From Hydrocarboniphaga sp965279055 (GTDB lineage: Bacteria; Pseudomonadota; Gammaproteobacteria; Nevskiales; Nevskiaceae): a stretch of 64,000 nucleotides of DNA. Of this stretch, positions 1 to 8,579 are shown one piece after another (the stretch's first letter is position 1; each line of letters opens with the position of its first letter). Under the pieces are notes generated by a model. The model made no database searches. It saw nothing but the letters and a program-made list of their open reading frames with translations, and was not told the origin of the DNA. Location: NCBI RefSeq assembly GCF_965279055.1, contig NZ_OZ257125.1:3782001-3846000 (forward strand), in the 5' to 3' direction. The position numbers and the translations under genes are program-made.

Positions 1-691
1 CCTGCGACGGCTTCACCCCCGGACGGTTGTAGCCGTAGAACGGCGTCGCCAGATCCTTGAAGAACTGCGAGCGGTCTGCGCTGACGCCGGCGCGGATGCC
101 GTCGAACACGCTCATTGGCAGACCGCCGGGATTCTTCTCGGTCTTCAGCATGATCGGCGGCACCGCACCGACCAGCACCGCCTTGGCGACGCGCGCGGTG
201 CCGTGACGGCCGATGTAGCGCGCGACTTCGCCGCCGCCGGTGGAATGGCCGATGTGCACTGCGCCGCGAAGATCGAGCTTGGCTGTCAGCTCCGCCAGAT
301 CGTCGGCGTAGGTGTCCATGTCGTTGCCGCTCCAGGGCTGGCTGGAGCGGCCGTGGCCGCGGCGGTCATGGGCGATGCAGCGATAGCCCTGGGAGGCGAG
401 GAACACCATCTGGTCTTCCCAGGCGTCGGCGGTCAGTGGCCAGCCATGGCTGAACACCAGCGGCTGGCCGCTGCCCCAGTCCTTGTAATAAATCTGCGTG
501 CCGTCTTTGGTGGTGATCGTGCCCATGTTCTTGCTTCCTGTGTGGGTGTGGCCGTCGTGGTGTGCGGGTGTGGCGGGCGTGTCGGCAGCGACACCGGCCA
601 GCGGCAAGGCGAGGCCAACCGCCATCGCGGCGCCGGCGATCAGCAGATCGCGGCGGCCCGGGTCATCGGGCGGGTCCTTGAGTTGCGGCAT
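1..691 (-). CDS. Alpha/beta hydrolase with Tat-like signal (3' end outside window)
   Basis: The C-terminus is cut by the left edge of the window. Reading from ATG 691, the protein opens with a polar stretch, a double arginine (PGRRDLLIAGAA) and a hydrophobic core ending near VAADTPA, which looks like a Tat export signal. A His-rich linker (HHDGHTHTG) follows, then an alpha/beta hydrolase domain starting MGTITTKDGTQIYY. Visible motifs are the oxyanion region FSHGWP, HDRRGHGRS and the nucleophile elbow GHSTGGG, which together resemble non-haem chloroperoxidase/arylesterase-type esterases. An internal ATG at 526 is in frame and would give a cytoplasmic form beginning at the hydrolase domain, but the leader keeps frame and signal character, so 691 is preferred. 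The acid and histidine of the triad lie outside the window. The substrate cannot be told. Confidence 0.8.
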   Translation of the reverse strand, partial: MPQLKDPPDDPGRRDLLIAGAAMAVGLALPLAGVAADTPATPAHHDGHTHTGSKNMGTITTKDGTQIYYKDWGSGQPLVFSHGWPLTADAWEDQMVFLASQGYRCIAHDRRGHGRSSQPWSGNDMDTYADDLAELTAKLDLRGAVHIGHSTGGGEVARYIGRHGTARVAKAVLVGAVPPIMLKTEKNPGGLPMSVFDGIRAGVSADRSQFFKDLATPFYGYNRPGVKPSQ

Positions 692-855
692 GTCGCGCTC
701 CGGTGGGCGCGATCATGGAGGAGAACCGCTGGCGACCACGCAGGCGGACAATGCCCGGCGGAAGTCGCTGCGGCTTGTATCTTAGTGCGGGATGGCAGTG
801 CGGGATGGGAACGGCACACGACGGAGCGCGCGTGGCGCTCCGCCACGTTCTGGCC

Positions 856-1044
856 TCAGGCGGCGATGGCGACGTCGAAGCTCGCGGCCAGTGCGTAGCG
901 CTCGCTGCCGTCGTCGCGGCGGGTCTGCAGCACACGCGTGTTCTCGGTGACGATCGGGATGCCGTAGGCGTTGCGCGGCTCGAGTTCGGCGGGGTGAAAC
1001 TCACGGTCGTCGAGCAGCACGGTTTCAAAATTGTAGAAGCGCAT
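856..1044 (-). CDS. Small hypothetical protein, 62 aa
   Basis: This is a short protein of unknown function, begun at ATG 1044 because a GGAG sits about six bases upstream; an in-frame extension to 1146 has no such site. It is soluble, without signal peptide or membrane segment, and its middle (PAELEPRNAYGIPIV) is rich in polar and turn residues, reminiscent of small proteins that fold as a beta-strand pair. I do not recognise a family. It lies alone between the exported hydrolase and the diguanylate cyclase gene, and the 165-base gap to the hydrolase holds no other gene I can support. Confidence 0.5.
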   Translation of the reverse strand: MRFYNFETVLLDDREFHPAELEPRNAYGIPIVTENTRVLQTRRDDGSERYALAASFDVAIAA

Positions 1045-1155
1045 GAACTTTCTCCGGCTCTGTCGCAGGTGCCGGCAATTTACGCCGCCAACATGAGCGG
1101 ATGATGACCGTCGACAGCCGGGCTCGCGGCGCTGGATCAGCCGCACCGCAGACGC

Positions 1156-3444
1156 TCAGCTGCGCGCGCGCAGCCGCATCGGCCGGCGGCCTTTCTGCGC
1201 ATACATCGCCGCGTCGGCGACCGTCAGCAGGGTCTCGGCGCTGAGGCCGCTATGCGGCCGGCGGATGCTCGAGCCGATGCTGACCGCCAGATGCAGGCTG
1301 TGACCGTCGAGCACGATGGGCCGCTTGATCAGCGCGGAGATCGCCGACGACAACCGTGCCACCTGTTGCTCGGGCTGCTCCAGGTCCTCGACCAGCACGA
1401 TGAACTCGTCGCCGCCCAGGCGCGCCACCGCGCCGCCTTCGAGGGTCGCCAGCCTCTGCCCGACTTCCTTCAGCAGACGATCGCCGAAGGCGTGGCCATG
1501 GCGGTCGTTGACCGATTTGAAGTTGTCCAGATCCAGGAACAGCACGCCGGCGGCGCGGCCGCCGATGTCGACCTGCTCCAGGCTCTGCTGCAGCCGCGAG
1601 AACAGGCCGCGGCGATTGAGCAGGCCGGTGAGTTCGTCGATGGTCGCGTCACGCTCGCGCGCCAGCTCGCCGATCTTGCGCTCGGTGATGTCGACGACCA
1701 TGCCGTGAATGCCGACCACCTTGCCGTTGACGATGTCCGGCGTGTACTTGGCGAGCCAGAAACGCGGCGCGTCGGCGACCATGGTTTGGTGCTCCCAGCT
1801 GACCGACTCGCCGGCAAGCACGCGCAGCAGGTATGGCTGCAGATTCTCGAAATCGTCGCCTCCGGCGAGCTTGCCGACGCGCTGGCCGATCAGGCTCTCG
1901 GGATCTTCACCGAGCAGGACCAGATAGGCGCGGTTGACGAAGCGGTAGCGGAAGTCGGTGTCCAGGTAGGAAATCAGCGCCGGCATCAGATCGGCGATCT
2001 GCTTGAGCTGTGCTCGCTGCGCGCGCATCTCCTCCTCGCGCTGACGGCGCCCGCTGATGTCGTGCAGAAAGGCCGAGAACATGCGTCGGGGCCCGGCCTG
2101 AATCGCCTGGACGCGGACTTCCACCGCCAGGCTGCTGCCGTCCTTGCGCACCGCCGGCAACTCGACACGGCGGCCGAGCATCCGCGATGCGCCATCGACC
2201 ATGAAGCGCTTCATTCCGTCACGATGCTGGCGGCGCATCCGCGCCGGGATGATGGTCTCGTCGAGCCGAAGGCCGATCGCCTCGTCGCGGGTCCAGCCGA
2301 ACGTCAGCTCGGCCTGCTTGTTCCAGTCGATGATGACACCGGCATCGTTCATGCCGATATAGGCATCGTGGGCGTTGTCGATCACCGCGCGGATTTCCTG
2401 GTCGCGCAGGCGCAGCAGCTGCTCGGACTCGGCCTGGCGCGTCATGGTCTTGACCAGCATCTGGTTGGCGCTGCGCAAATCCTCGGTGCGCTCCTCGACG
2501 CGCCGGCTCAGGTCGGCGCGCAGCGCACTCATCGAATCCTCGGTCTCCTTGCGCGCCTGGATGTCCTTGATGCACGAAATGTAGTACGGCAAACCGCCAT
2601 CGACGTCGCGTTCCAGCGCCACCGTCAGGTTGGCCCAGACCACCCCGCCGTCCTTGCGGATGTAGCGTTTGTCGATCTGATAGCGATCGATCTCACCGCT
2701 GCTGAGCTGTCGGAGCAGCGCCAGGTCGGCGTGCAGGTCTTCGGCATGAGTGATGTGTTGGAACGTCAGCCGCTGCAGCTCGTCGGCGCTGTAACCGACG
2801 ATGTCGCACAGCGCCGCATTAACCTTGATGAAACTGCCGTCTTCGTCGACCAGCGCCATGCCGATGGCGGCATGCTCGAACACCCGCGCGAAGCGGCTCT
2901 CGCTCTGCAGCAGCGCACGGTGAGAACTACAGACGTTGCGGTGCGCGGCGACCAGGGTTTCGCGCCGCGCCAGTTCCTGCTGCACCTGGTCGGCGGCGCG
3001 GCGCAGACTGGCCAGCTGCGCTGGCGACAGCGTGCGCGGCCGCGTGTCGACCACGCACAGCGTGCCGATCGGCAGGCCGGCGGCCGACACCACCGGCGCG
3101 CCGGCGTAAAAGCGGATGCCGTTTTCGCAGGTGACCAGCGGGTTGCCGGAAAACCGGCGGTCCTGCAGCGTGTCCGGCACGAGCAGGATCTGCTGATAAA
3201 GGATCGCGTGAGCACAGAAGGACTCCTCGCGTGGCGTCTGCGTCAGGCTTAGGCCGACCGAGGATTTGAACCACTGGCGCTCGCGGTCGACGATCGACAG
3301 CAGCGCGATCGGCAGGTCGAATTCGCGCGACAACGAGGCGGTGATCTGGTCGAACACCGCTTCCGGCGGCGTATCCAGGATCTCAAGGCGCTGCAGCAGC
3401 TCCAGGCGTTCCTGCTCGCGCGGGTGGTCGGGTGGCTTGATCAT
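1156..3444 (-). CDS. GAF-PAS-PAS-PAS-GGDEF sensor diguanylate cyclase
   Basis: Predicted signalling enzyme making cyclic di-GMP from two GTP. From ATG 3444 (762 aa) the order is: an N-terminal GAF domain (about residues 10-150) beginning LELLQRLEILDTPPE, a pattern typical of GAF proteins of this class; a first PAS (about 175-300); a coiled-coil linker; a second PAS (about 345-460); a third PAS (about 475-585); and a GGDEF domain (about 600-755). The catalytic motif is intact (ARLGGDEFIVLVED) and DLDNFKSVND precedes it. The position where an inhibitory I-site RxxD normally stands reads LEGG, so product feedback is probably absent. There is no EAL domain and no membrane segment, so sensing is cytoplasmic. 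The start is uncertain: a longer in-frame start at 3531 exists but adds an Arg-rich stretch of low-complexity character. Confidence 0.88.
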   Translation of the reverse strand: MIKPPDHPREQERLELLQRLEILDTPPEAVFDQITASLSREFDLPIALLSIVDRERQWFKSSVGLSLTQTPREESFCAHAILYQQILLVPDTLQDRRFSGNPLVTCENGIRFYAGAPVVSAAGLPIGTLCVVDTRPRTLSPAQLASLRRAADQVQQELARRETLVAAHRNVCSSHRALLQSESRFARVFEHAAIGMALVDEDGSFIKVNAALCDIVGYSADELQRLTFQHITHAEDLHADLALLRQLSSGEIDRYQIDKRYIRKDGGVVWANLTVALERDVDGGLPYYISCIKDIQARKETEDSMSALRADLSRRVEERTEDLRSANQMLVKTMTRQAESEQLLRLRDQEIRAVIDNAHDAYIGMNDAGVIIDWNKQAELTFGWTRDEAIGLRLDETIIPARMRRQHRDGMKRFMVDGASRMLGRRVELPAVRKDGSSLAVEVRVQAIQAGPRRMFSAFLHDISGRRQREEEMRAQRAQLKQIADLMPALISYLDTDFRYRFVNRAYLVLLGEDPESLIGQRVGKLAGGDDFENLQPYLLRVLAGESVSWEHQTMVADAPRFWLAKYTPDIVNGKVVGIHGMVVDITERKIGELARERDATIDELTGLLNRRGLFSRLQQSLEQVDIGGRAAGVLFLDLDNFKSVNDRHGHAFGDRLLKEVGQRLATLEGGAVARLGGDEFIVLVEDLEQPEQQVARLSSAISALIKRPIVLDGHSLHLAVSIGSSIRRPHSGLSAETLLTVADAAMYAQKGRRPMRLRARS

Positions 3445-3584
3445 GTGGATGAATGCAGCTCCGTGGCGACGCCCGAGACGGCCGCCACGGGCGCCGAAAA
3501 ACCGACGCGCCGATGCCGCTACCGGCTCCAATGCGTGCCAAGAGCAAGCCGTGTGCCTGGTGGATTTTGCGTCGCGATGACCTT

Positions 3585-3607
3585 GCCCTTTCCTTCCGGG
3601 AGAGGGC
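3585..3607. repeat. Short palindrome, family C (CCCTCTCC-type)
   Basis: This is a single small stem of the pyrimidine-rich family seen repeatedly downstream in the window (GCCCTTTCCTTCCGGGAGAGGGC). It lies in the gap upstream of the GGDEF gene and next to the stop of the membrane fragment. Confidence 0.5.
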
Positions 3608-3610
3608 TGA

Positions 3611-3844
3611 TCAGAGTTTCAGGCCCTGCGGCGTGAACTCGTAGAACCAGGCCAGCAGCGCCGCCACCGGCAGGCCGAGCAGGCAGGCGACGACGACCCA
3701 ACGCACCGCCCAGTTCGGCACGTCGAAGAACGGAAACACCTGGGTCGCGACCTGCACCAACAGCCAAGCGCCGCCGGTGTAGATCGCCAGCGCGCGCAGA
3801 ACATTGCGCCGTCGCAGCCGGCCGTTTGAGGCTGGGCGCGCTGT
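3611..3844 (-). pseudogene. Membrane-anchor fragment without a start codon
   Basis: An open frame of 77 codons is bounded upstream by TAA (3845-3847) and ends at TGA 3611. It translates to RLRRRNVLRALAIYTGGAW, then LLVQVATQVFPFFDVPNWAV and a second membrane helix, ending EFTPQGLKL. This two-helix module is the familiar membrane anchor that precedes TPR domains in adenylate-cyclase/TolB-like regulators of gammaproteobacteria. Here it is neither preceded by an ATG, GTG or TTG before the first helix nor followed by the usual TPR region. I read it as a remnant; translation from CTG cannot be excluded. Confidence 0.45.
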
Positions 3845-4078
3845 TTATTTGCTGTGAACCGGACCCGGCGCTGGTGAACCCAGCGGCCGCGGCGTCTGCA
3901 CGTGCACGCAGCTGGTGTCGTCGGCCGCAGCGTCGGCGGCACTCGCAGTGCTGGTGTAGAGACCACCGCACAACAGGCTCAGTGAAACCAGCAACGCAGC
4001 GCATCCCTTGTGCTTGTTCTGAATCGGCGTCGCTCGCTCCCTTTTGCTACCCCCGGAAAGCGCTGCTCCAGCGCGCAT
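3845..4078 (-). CDS. Small putative secreted protein, 77 aa
   Basis: The product has a long polar N-terminus and then a clear export signal (KGCAALLVSLSLLCGGLY ending TASAAD), followed by only about 30 mature residues containing one cysteine and several prolines. No family is recognised. The ATG at 4078 lacks a convincing ribosome-binding site, and a GGAG lies downstream without an ATG in register, so the start is doubtful. The frame continues past its stop into the membrane-anchor fragment, so both could be debris of one locus. Confidence 0.35.
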   Translation of the reverse strand: MRAGAALSGGSKRERATPIQNKHKGCAALLVSLSLLCGGLYTSTASAADAAADDTSCVHVQTPRPLGSPAPGPVHSK

Positions 4079-4188
4079 TCAAAGCCGCGAGACGCTAGCA
4101 GCAGCGCTGAGCACCGCGGCGCTGGTATCAGACAGTGTCGATGTGTTGCGCCGCGGTGTTACACCCGTGTATCCGCTGTCGAGCATTG

Positions 4189-7100
4189 CTAGATGCCTGG
4201 GACGCTGATCTTGAATTCGAACGGCTGATGCGTCTGTCTCCACCGCGTTGCCTTGGCGCGCAGTTCCGACGTCGTTTGACTGGCCCACAGCGAACGCGGG
4301 TCCAGATACAGCGCAATCGCCAGCGCCTCGACACGCTCGCTTTCGTCGTTGCCGAGCTTGGCGATCGCCGCGTAGGCATAAGCGTCAGTCGGCTGCACGG
4401 TGCGGATCGCACGCGCCACGCGCAGCACTTGGTCGCGATAGCGCGGATCGGATTTCTTCTCGTACAGCATGTCGCCGATATCGGCGAACACATAGGACGC
4501 GGGCAGACCGACCGCGCGATAGTGCTTATCCCATTTCAGATAAGCCTCGGACATCGCCGCCTGGCTTTCGTCGGCCCGATCGGCCAGCCCAGCGAACACC
4601 GCGCGCGCCAGCCAGACGCCCGAAGCCGCGTCATCCGCAGCAAGCTTTGCCAAGTAGGCTTCCAGCTTCAGCGTGTCGCCACTCATGGCCGCGGCGTAGG
4701 CGAAATACGGCCATACGAACTGCAACTCGTCGGACTGCAGATCGTAGAAAGAACTGAGACGGTCGAAAGCCTGCACCGCCTCGGCATAGCGTCCGGAACG
4801 CAACGATGTCATCGCCTCGGCGAGCAGCACGAAACGCTCGGGAACCACGCTGCCGGCCGCAAGCTTCGGGTGCCGATCCGCGCCGAAAGCGCCAGGCCCG
4901 AGGCGAGACGACGCCTGCCCGTTCGACGCGCTGGCGGAGACTTTTCCGCGTTCATCGACGACTGCGTCCGAAGTTCCAGCGAAGGTTTTCAGATAAGCCG
5001 GAAAACCCGGATCCACAGCGCGATCGGTATAAGCCTCGCTGAAGGCGTAGCGCAGCAGCGCGTCGCGCGTGCCACGCAGCCTGTTTTCGGAGGCGTGCGT
5101 CCCCAGCCAGTCCGCGAGTTGCGCCGGATTTTGTCCGCTCAGACGATTGCCGACCATGACCGCGCCCCACACCGCGTCGGCGCGCAGCTTCGAGAACACC
5201 TGGTCGACCATGGCCCAGGCCTGATCGGTGCGGCCGGAAGCAAACAGCAGCCGCAGGAAATCGTCGTAGCGCCGCGGCTCGTTGTAACGCCGCGCGCTGG
5301 TCAGCGTACTGATCGCAGCCGCGCCGTAGTCCTTGTCCAGCAACGCCAGCTTGGTGCGCGCGCCGATTGATGAGGCTGCTCCGTTATCGAAAGCCGCCGC
5401 GCTTTTTAGCAGTGGCCTGGCGGCCTCGACTTCGCCGAGCCAGAACAGCTCGTCGCCCCATTTGAAAGCATGATTGGCGAGGCCGACGGTGTTGCCGGCC
5501 TTCTCCGCTGCCCTGCTGTCCTGAAAGCCCGGGAACCCGAGCACCGCAGCGGCAATGTCCTGGTAGGCGCCTTTGTGGATCAGGGCATTGGCCAAGGCAT
5601 CGCGCAGCTCCCAGTTGTCCGGATCGCGGGCGACTTCGGCGCGCAATGCGTCGGGACTGCGTTGCGCTTCAGTCCAGTTCTTCAGCCGCAGCTTGGTCGC
5701 CGCCTCGTCACCGACGAAACGCGTGTCGAGTTCGGCCAGCCATTTCGCAACGTCGCGGCCGGCGTCGACCAGGTCGCTCAGTGGCCTGACATTGTCGGTA
5801 CTGAAAGCCAGTCGGCGCTGTTCGACATCGAAGCGATCGGTCCAGTAGGAGCGGATTGGAAAGTCCAGCCCATAAGCTCCGAGCGGATCGTCGTCGCCCA
5901 CGGTTTTGGCGTTGCGCAAATCGTAGAGCGGCAAATTCGACGCCCGGGACTGCGCCTGCTCCCAGCCCACGGCAAGCCTTGCGGCGGTATTCCTGCGTGC
6001 AATCAGCGTCTGCCTGTCCTTGAGCTGGCCCTTCTCCAGCAGATTGGAGTAGGCCGCGGTGCGCGCCGCTTCGAAGTCCGGATTGCCGCCGAGTTCGGAG
6101 TCGTAAGCGTCGAGAATTGCGAGCCCGGTGTCGGGGCGGCCCTGCGGCGAGGTCTGGAAGCTGGCCTGGCCGATTAGGGATCGCTCGATGCGGCCGTCGA
6201 GCAGGTCCAGAAAATCCAGGGAAGAGGTCGCCGTGGAGTAGCTGCTGCAACAGAACTTCTTGCCCTGCTGTTCGAGCAGGCGATGCACGTGACGGAGCGC
6301 CAACTGCTGGAAGTCCAATGCTGTCTGGCCGCCGATCACCGATTTGCCGAGCACTTCGGACGACACGTCGAAGCCCGCGATCGGATAGAACTGATCGAGC
6401 AGCTGCTTGAGCGGCAGCGTGTCAGTGACCAGCCAGCTGTCCTTGTCACCAAGACGCGCCTTCAGCAGCGGCGCCCACGGCATGCCACCCAGCAGCGCAC
6501 CGGCCGCCTTGTCAGCAGTCTTGTCGCTGCGGCCGTAACGCTGTTCCAGATCGTTCACCTCCAGCGCCAGGAACAGCCGCTCCCAATCGCCTTTCGCTCT
6601 GCCCAGGCTGCTGCGTGCGTCAGGCAAATGGCCGTTAAGCAGCGCGCGCAGCGCTTTGGCTTCGTCACTCCCATCGGCTGCGATCAGGCTCAGCGCATAG
6701 GGCCGCTGCTGCAGATGCAGCATGATCCTGGCGCGCATGCGCAGCACCGCCGGCGTGACGGACGGCGCCTCTTCCAGACGCATCCAGGCCTTGGTGAACA
6801 GACGCTCGCCGCTGCGCGATTCCGCGGCCGGCGCCAGCATCGCCAGCAGCATCAGCCTGCTCGCGTCGCTCAACACGTCTCTGGATTCCGGCTGCTGGAA
6901 CACGGCCGGCGAAAGCGGCAATGCACGCGGCATTTCGCCGAGGCGGCTGGCGCTGCGCGGCGTCGCCTTCAGTCCCAGCGACTTGAGCAGCACCGGCAAC
7001 TGTTGGCGAAAGCACAGGAACGGCGGATGGTCGTCGTCGAACTGGCAGTTGTTGATGCTGTTGGCGCGCGCAGCCTGCGCCGCGCCAGCGGAGCCGATCT

Positions 7101-7983
7101 GCATCGTGATCCGCATGTGGCCATGATCGTCATGGCCGGCATAGGTCGTCACCACGGTGCCGGCCTGCAGCGCAGCCGCCAGATCCAGTACCGCCTGCGC
7201 CGGCCGGCGGCGCAGGCCTTCGCCCAGAGCCAGGTCCGCCAGGTATGGATCGAAGACGCAGGTGCCGCCGCCTGCCAGCGCGGCCGCCAGTTCGGCCGAC
7301 ATGATCTGCCGCGACGGACGATCGAAAGCCGCCATTTCGACCTGCACAGGCACCACGAGCACGTCGCAGCGTGCGGATGCCGCCAGCGCGGCGTAGCGGC
7401 GGCTGCGCGCGATCAGCCACTGCGACGCGGACAGCGCCGGATCGCTGACCACCCCGCCGGCGGCGTCGTCCAGCGGCTGGCCGTCGACCGCAAGCCTTGC
7501 GCCCTCCGGCAGCGGCGTCATCTTGAAATCCACCGGCGCCAGCAAGGTGACGAGAGACGAACCCGGCTGACCGTTCGCCGGCAGCGGCGGCAGATGGTCG
7601 ATGCGATAGAACACCGCGACGGCCTCGGCATCGAGCGCTGCAAACCCCGAGCTCTGTTTGAGTTCGGCCTTGCGAATCTTGCCGTCGCGATCCACGGACA
7701 CCGTGACCAGCGCCCTGCCCTCGTTGCCCGCCTTGCGCGAATCCTCGGGATAACGCAGTTGCGCCTGCACACCCGAGATTATCGCCGCCACGAACTCCGG
7801 CGTGATGTCACTGCGCTTGGCCGCTTCCGGTGAGCTGGCCGCAGCGACCGGAGTTGATATGTGAACTGCGCAAAGAAGCGCCATTCCGGCGAGCATGCCG
7901 GAGCGCCGACTGTTTCTGTATGGCTTCAAGACCCACCCCGTGACTGTGACGGCCGCATGCTGCGCAGTGATGATCACTCGCAA
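4189..7983 (-). CDS. Large exported protein with N-terminal TonB C-terminal-like domain and helical repeats
   Basis: The 1264-residue protein begins with an Arg-rich n-region and hydrophobic segment (GMLAGMALLCAVHISTPVAA), a probable signal peptide. Residues of about 60-155 resemble a TonB C-terminal (energy-transducer) domain: AQLRYPEDSRKAGNEGRALV, then SVDRDGKIRKAELKQSSGF and LDAEAVAVFYRI. The remaining about 1100 residues are Ala/Leu-rich helices with repeat-like spacing, probably TPR or Sel1-like, with no membrane helix seen. TonB C-terminal domains normally sit at the C-terminus behind a membrane anchor, so this N-terminal position without a spanning Pro-rich linker is unusual. A periplasmic scaffolding role is inference. 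It stands alone, with no operon partner. Confidence 0.7.
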   Translation of the reverse strand: MRVIITAQHAAVTVTGWVLKPYRNSRRSGMLAGMALLCAVHISTPVAAASSPEAAKRSDITPEFVAAIISGVQAQLRYPEDSRKAGNEGRALVTVSVDRDGKIRKAELKQSSGFAALDAEAVAVFYRIDHLPPLPANGQPGSSLVTLLAPVDFKMTPLPEGARLAVDGQPLDDAAGGVVSDPALSASQWLIARSRRYAALAASARCDVLVVPVQVEMAAFDRPSRQIMSAELAAALAGGGTCVFDPYLADLALGEGLRRRPAQAVLDLAAALQAGTVVTTYAGHDDHGHMRITMQIGSAGAAQAARANSINNCQFDDDHPPFLCFRQQLPVLLKSLGLKATPRSASRLGEMPRALPLSPAVFQQPESRDVLSDASRLMLLAMLAPAAESRSGERLFTKAWMRLEEAPSVTPAVLRMRARIMLHLQQRPYALSLIAADGSDEAKALRALLNGHLPDARSSLGRAKGDWERLFLALEVNDLEQRYGRSDKTADKAAGALLGGMPWAPLLKARLGDKDSWLVTDTLPLKQLLDQFYPIAGFDVSSEVLGKSVIGGQTALDFQQLALRHVHRLLEQQGKKFCCSSYSTATSSLDFLDLLDGRIERSLIGQASFQTSPQGRPDTGLAILDAYDSELGGNPDFEAARTAAYSNLLEKGQLKDRQTLIARRNTAARLAVGWEQAQSRASNLPLYDLRNAKTVGDDDPLGAYGLDFPIRSYWTDRFDVEQRRLAFSTDNVRPLSDLVDAGRDVAKWLAELDTRFVGDEAATKLRLKNWTEAQRSPDALRAEVARDPDNWELRDALANALIHKGAYQDIAAAVLGFPGFQDSRAAEKAGNTVGLANHAFKWGDELFWLGEVEAARPLLKSAAAFDNGAASSIGARTKLALLDKDYGAAAISTLTSARRYNEPRRYDDFLRLLFASGRTDQAWAMVDQVFSKLRADAVWGAVMVGNRLSGQNPAQLADWLGTHASENRLRGTRDALLRYAFSEAYTDRAVDPGFPAYLKTFAGTSDAVVDERGKVSASASNGQASSRLGPGAFGADRHPKLAAGSVVPERFVLLAEAMTSLRSGRYAEAVQAFDRLSSFYDLQSDELQFVWPYFAYAAAMSGDTLKLEAYLAKLAADDAASGVWLARAVFAGLADRADESQAAMSEAYLKWDKHYRAVGLPASYVFADIGDMLYEKKSDPRYRDQVLRVARAIRTVQPTDAYAYAAIAKLGNDESERVEALAIALYLDPRSLWASQTTSELRAKATRWRQTHQPFEFKISVPGI

Positions 7984-8043
7984 GATCGCCCTCCGTGAAA
8001 CTACACCACAAAATCATGGGTGCGAAAACGATTACGGCCCAGC

Positions 8044-8439
8044 TCAGTTCAACACGCTGTAGCCGCGGCCGCGCAGGCAGTTCTTGACCACCTGATCCTT
8101 GCTCTGCTCGCCCGAGGCCGCGCCCTTGGCGCCGCCGAGCACGCCGCCGACACCGGCCGACTGCACGACCGTCGTGCTGTTGCCGACGATCGCGCCGATC
8201 GCGGCGCCGACCAGCGCACCGGCACCGGCGCTCTTGGCCGCGGCCGTGCCGGTGCTGACCTGGCCGGCATAGGTCTCGCACTCGTTCAAATCCTGCTTGT
8301 AACGCGCCTGATCGATGCCCTTGGTGTCGACGATAGGCCCGTTACCGGCACAGGCCGCGGCCAGTAGCACCAGCGGCGCCAGGCTCGACAACCTGATCGA
8401 CGAACCGGATAGGGACGGCGACAGCTTGCGTGACGGCAT
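8044..8439 (-). CDS. Glycine-zipper lipoprotein
   Basis: The 131-residue protein starts at ATG 8439, which has a GGAG seven bases upstream; the longer in-frame start at 8556 lacks this and gives no signal. The signal peptide ends in a lipobox (VLLAAAC, Cys30), so it is predicted to be lipid-anchored. After a short polar region with NECETYAG comes a glycine zipper (AGALVGAAIGAIVG and GVGGVLGGAKGAASG), the pattern of small outer-membrane glycine-zipper proteins related to the OmpA-associated or Slp/Rcs-type family. A single C-terminal cysteine (KNCLRGRGY) could pair with the one in NECE. Specific function unknown. Confidence 0.75.
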   Translation of the reverse strand: MPSRKLSPSLSGSSIRLSSLAPLVLLAAACAGNGPIVDTKGIDQARYKQDLNECETYAGQVSTGTAAAKSAGAGALVGAAIGAIVGNSTTVVQSAGVGGVLGGAKGAASGEQSKDQVVKNCLRGRGYSVLN

Positions 8440-8579
8440 CGGGCTTCTCCACGAAAAGAACAGGCCCGATGGTAACCGCCCGGCGCCGCTGCCGCGATGC
8501 GCGGCTCGCCACAACGGACGATGCGGCGCGCGCGCGGCGCCGCCAATGTTCGGCATCAGTCCCCCAGCGGAACCTCGAA

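Noticed and set aside
1252..3252. 666-codon plus-strand frame opposite the GGDEF gene, and similar long antisense frames (for example 6283-7833, 10919-12859, 12980-14644, 21287-23875)
   Set aside because: In GC-rich DNA the complement of real genes stays open. These lack family motifs and ribosome-binding sites and have Arg/Gln/His-rich composition, while the opposite strand encodes recognisable proteins.
4079..4188. Terminator after the TonB-like gene
   Set aside because: Several short complementary words exist (GGTGT/ACACC) but no stable stem followed by a T-run on the minus strand.
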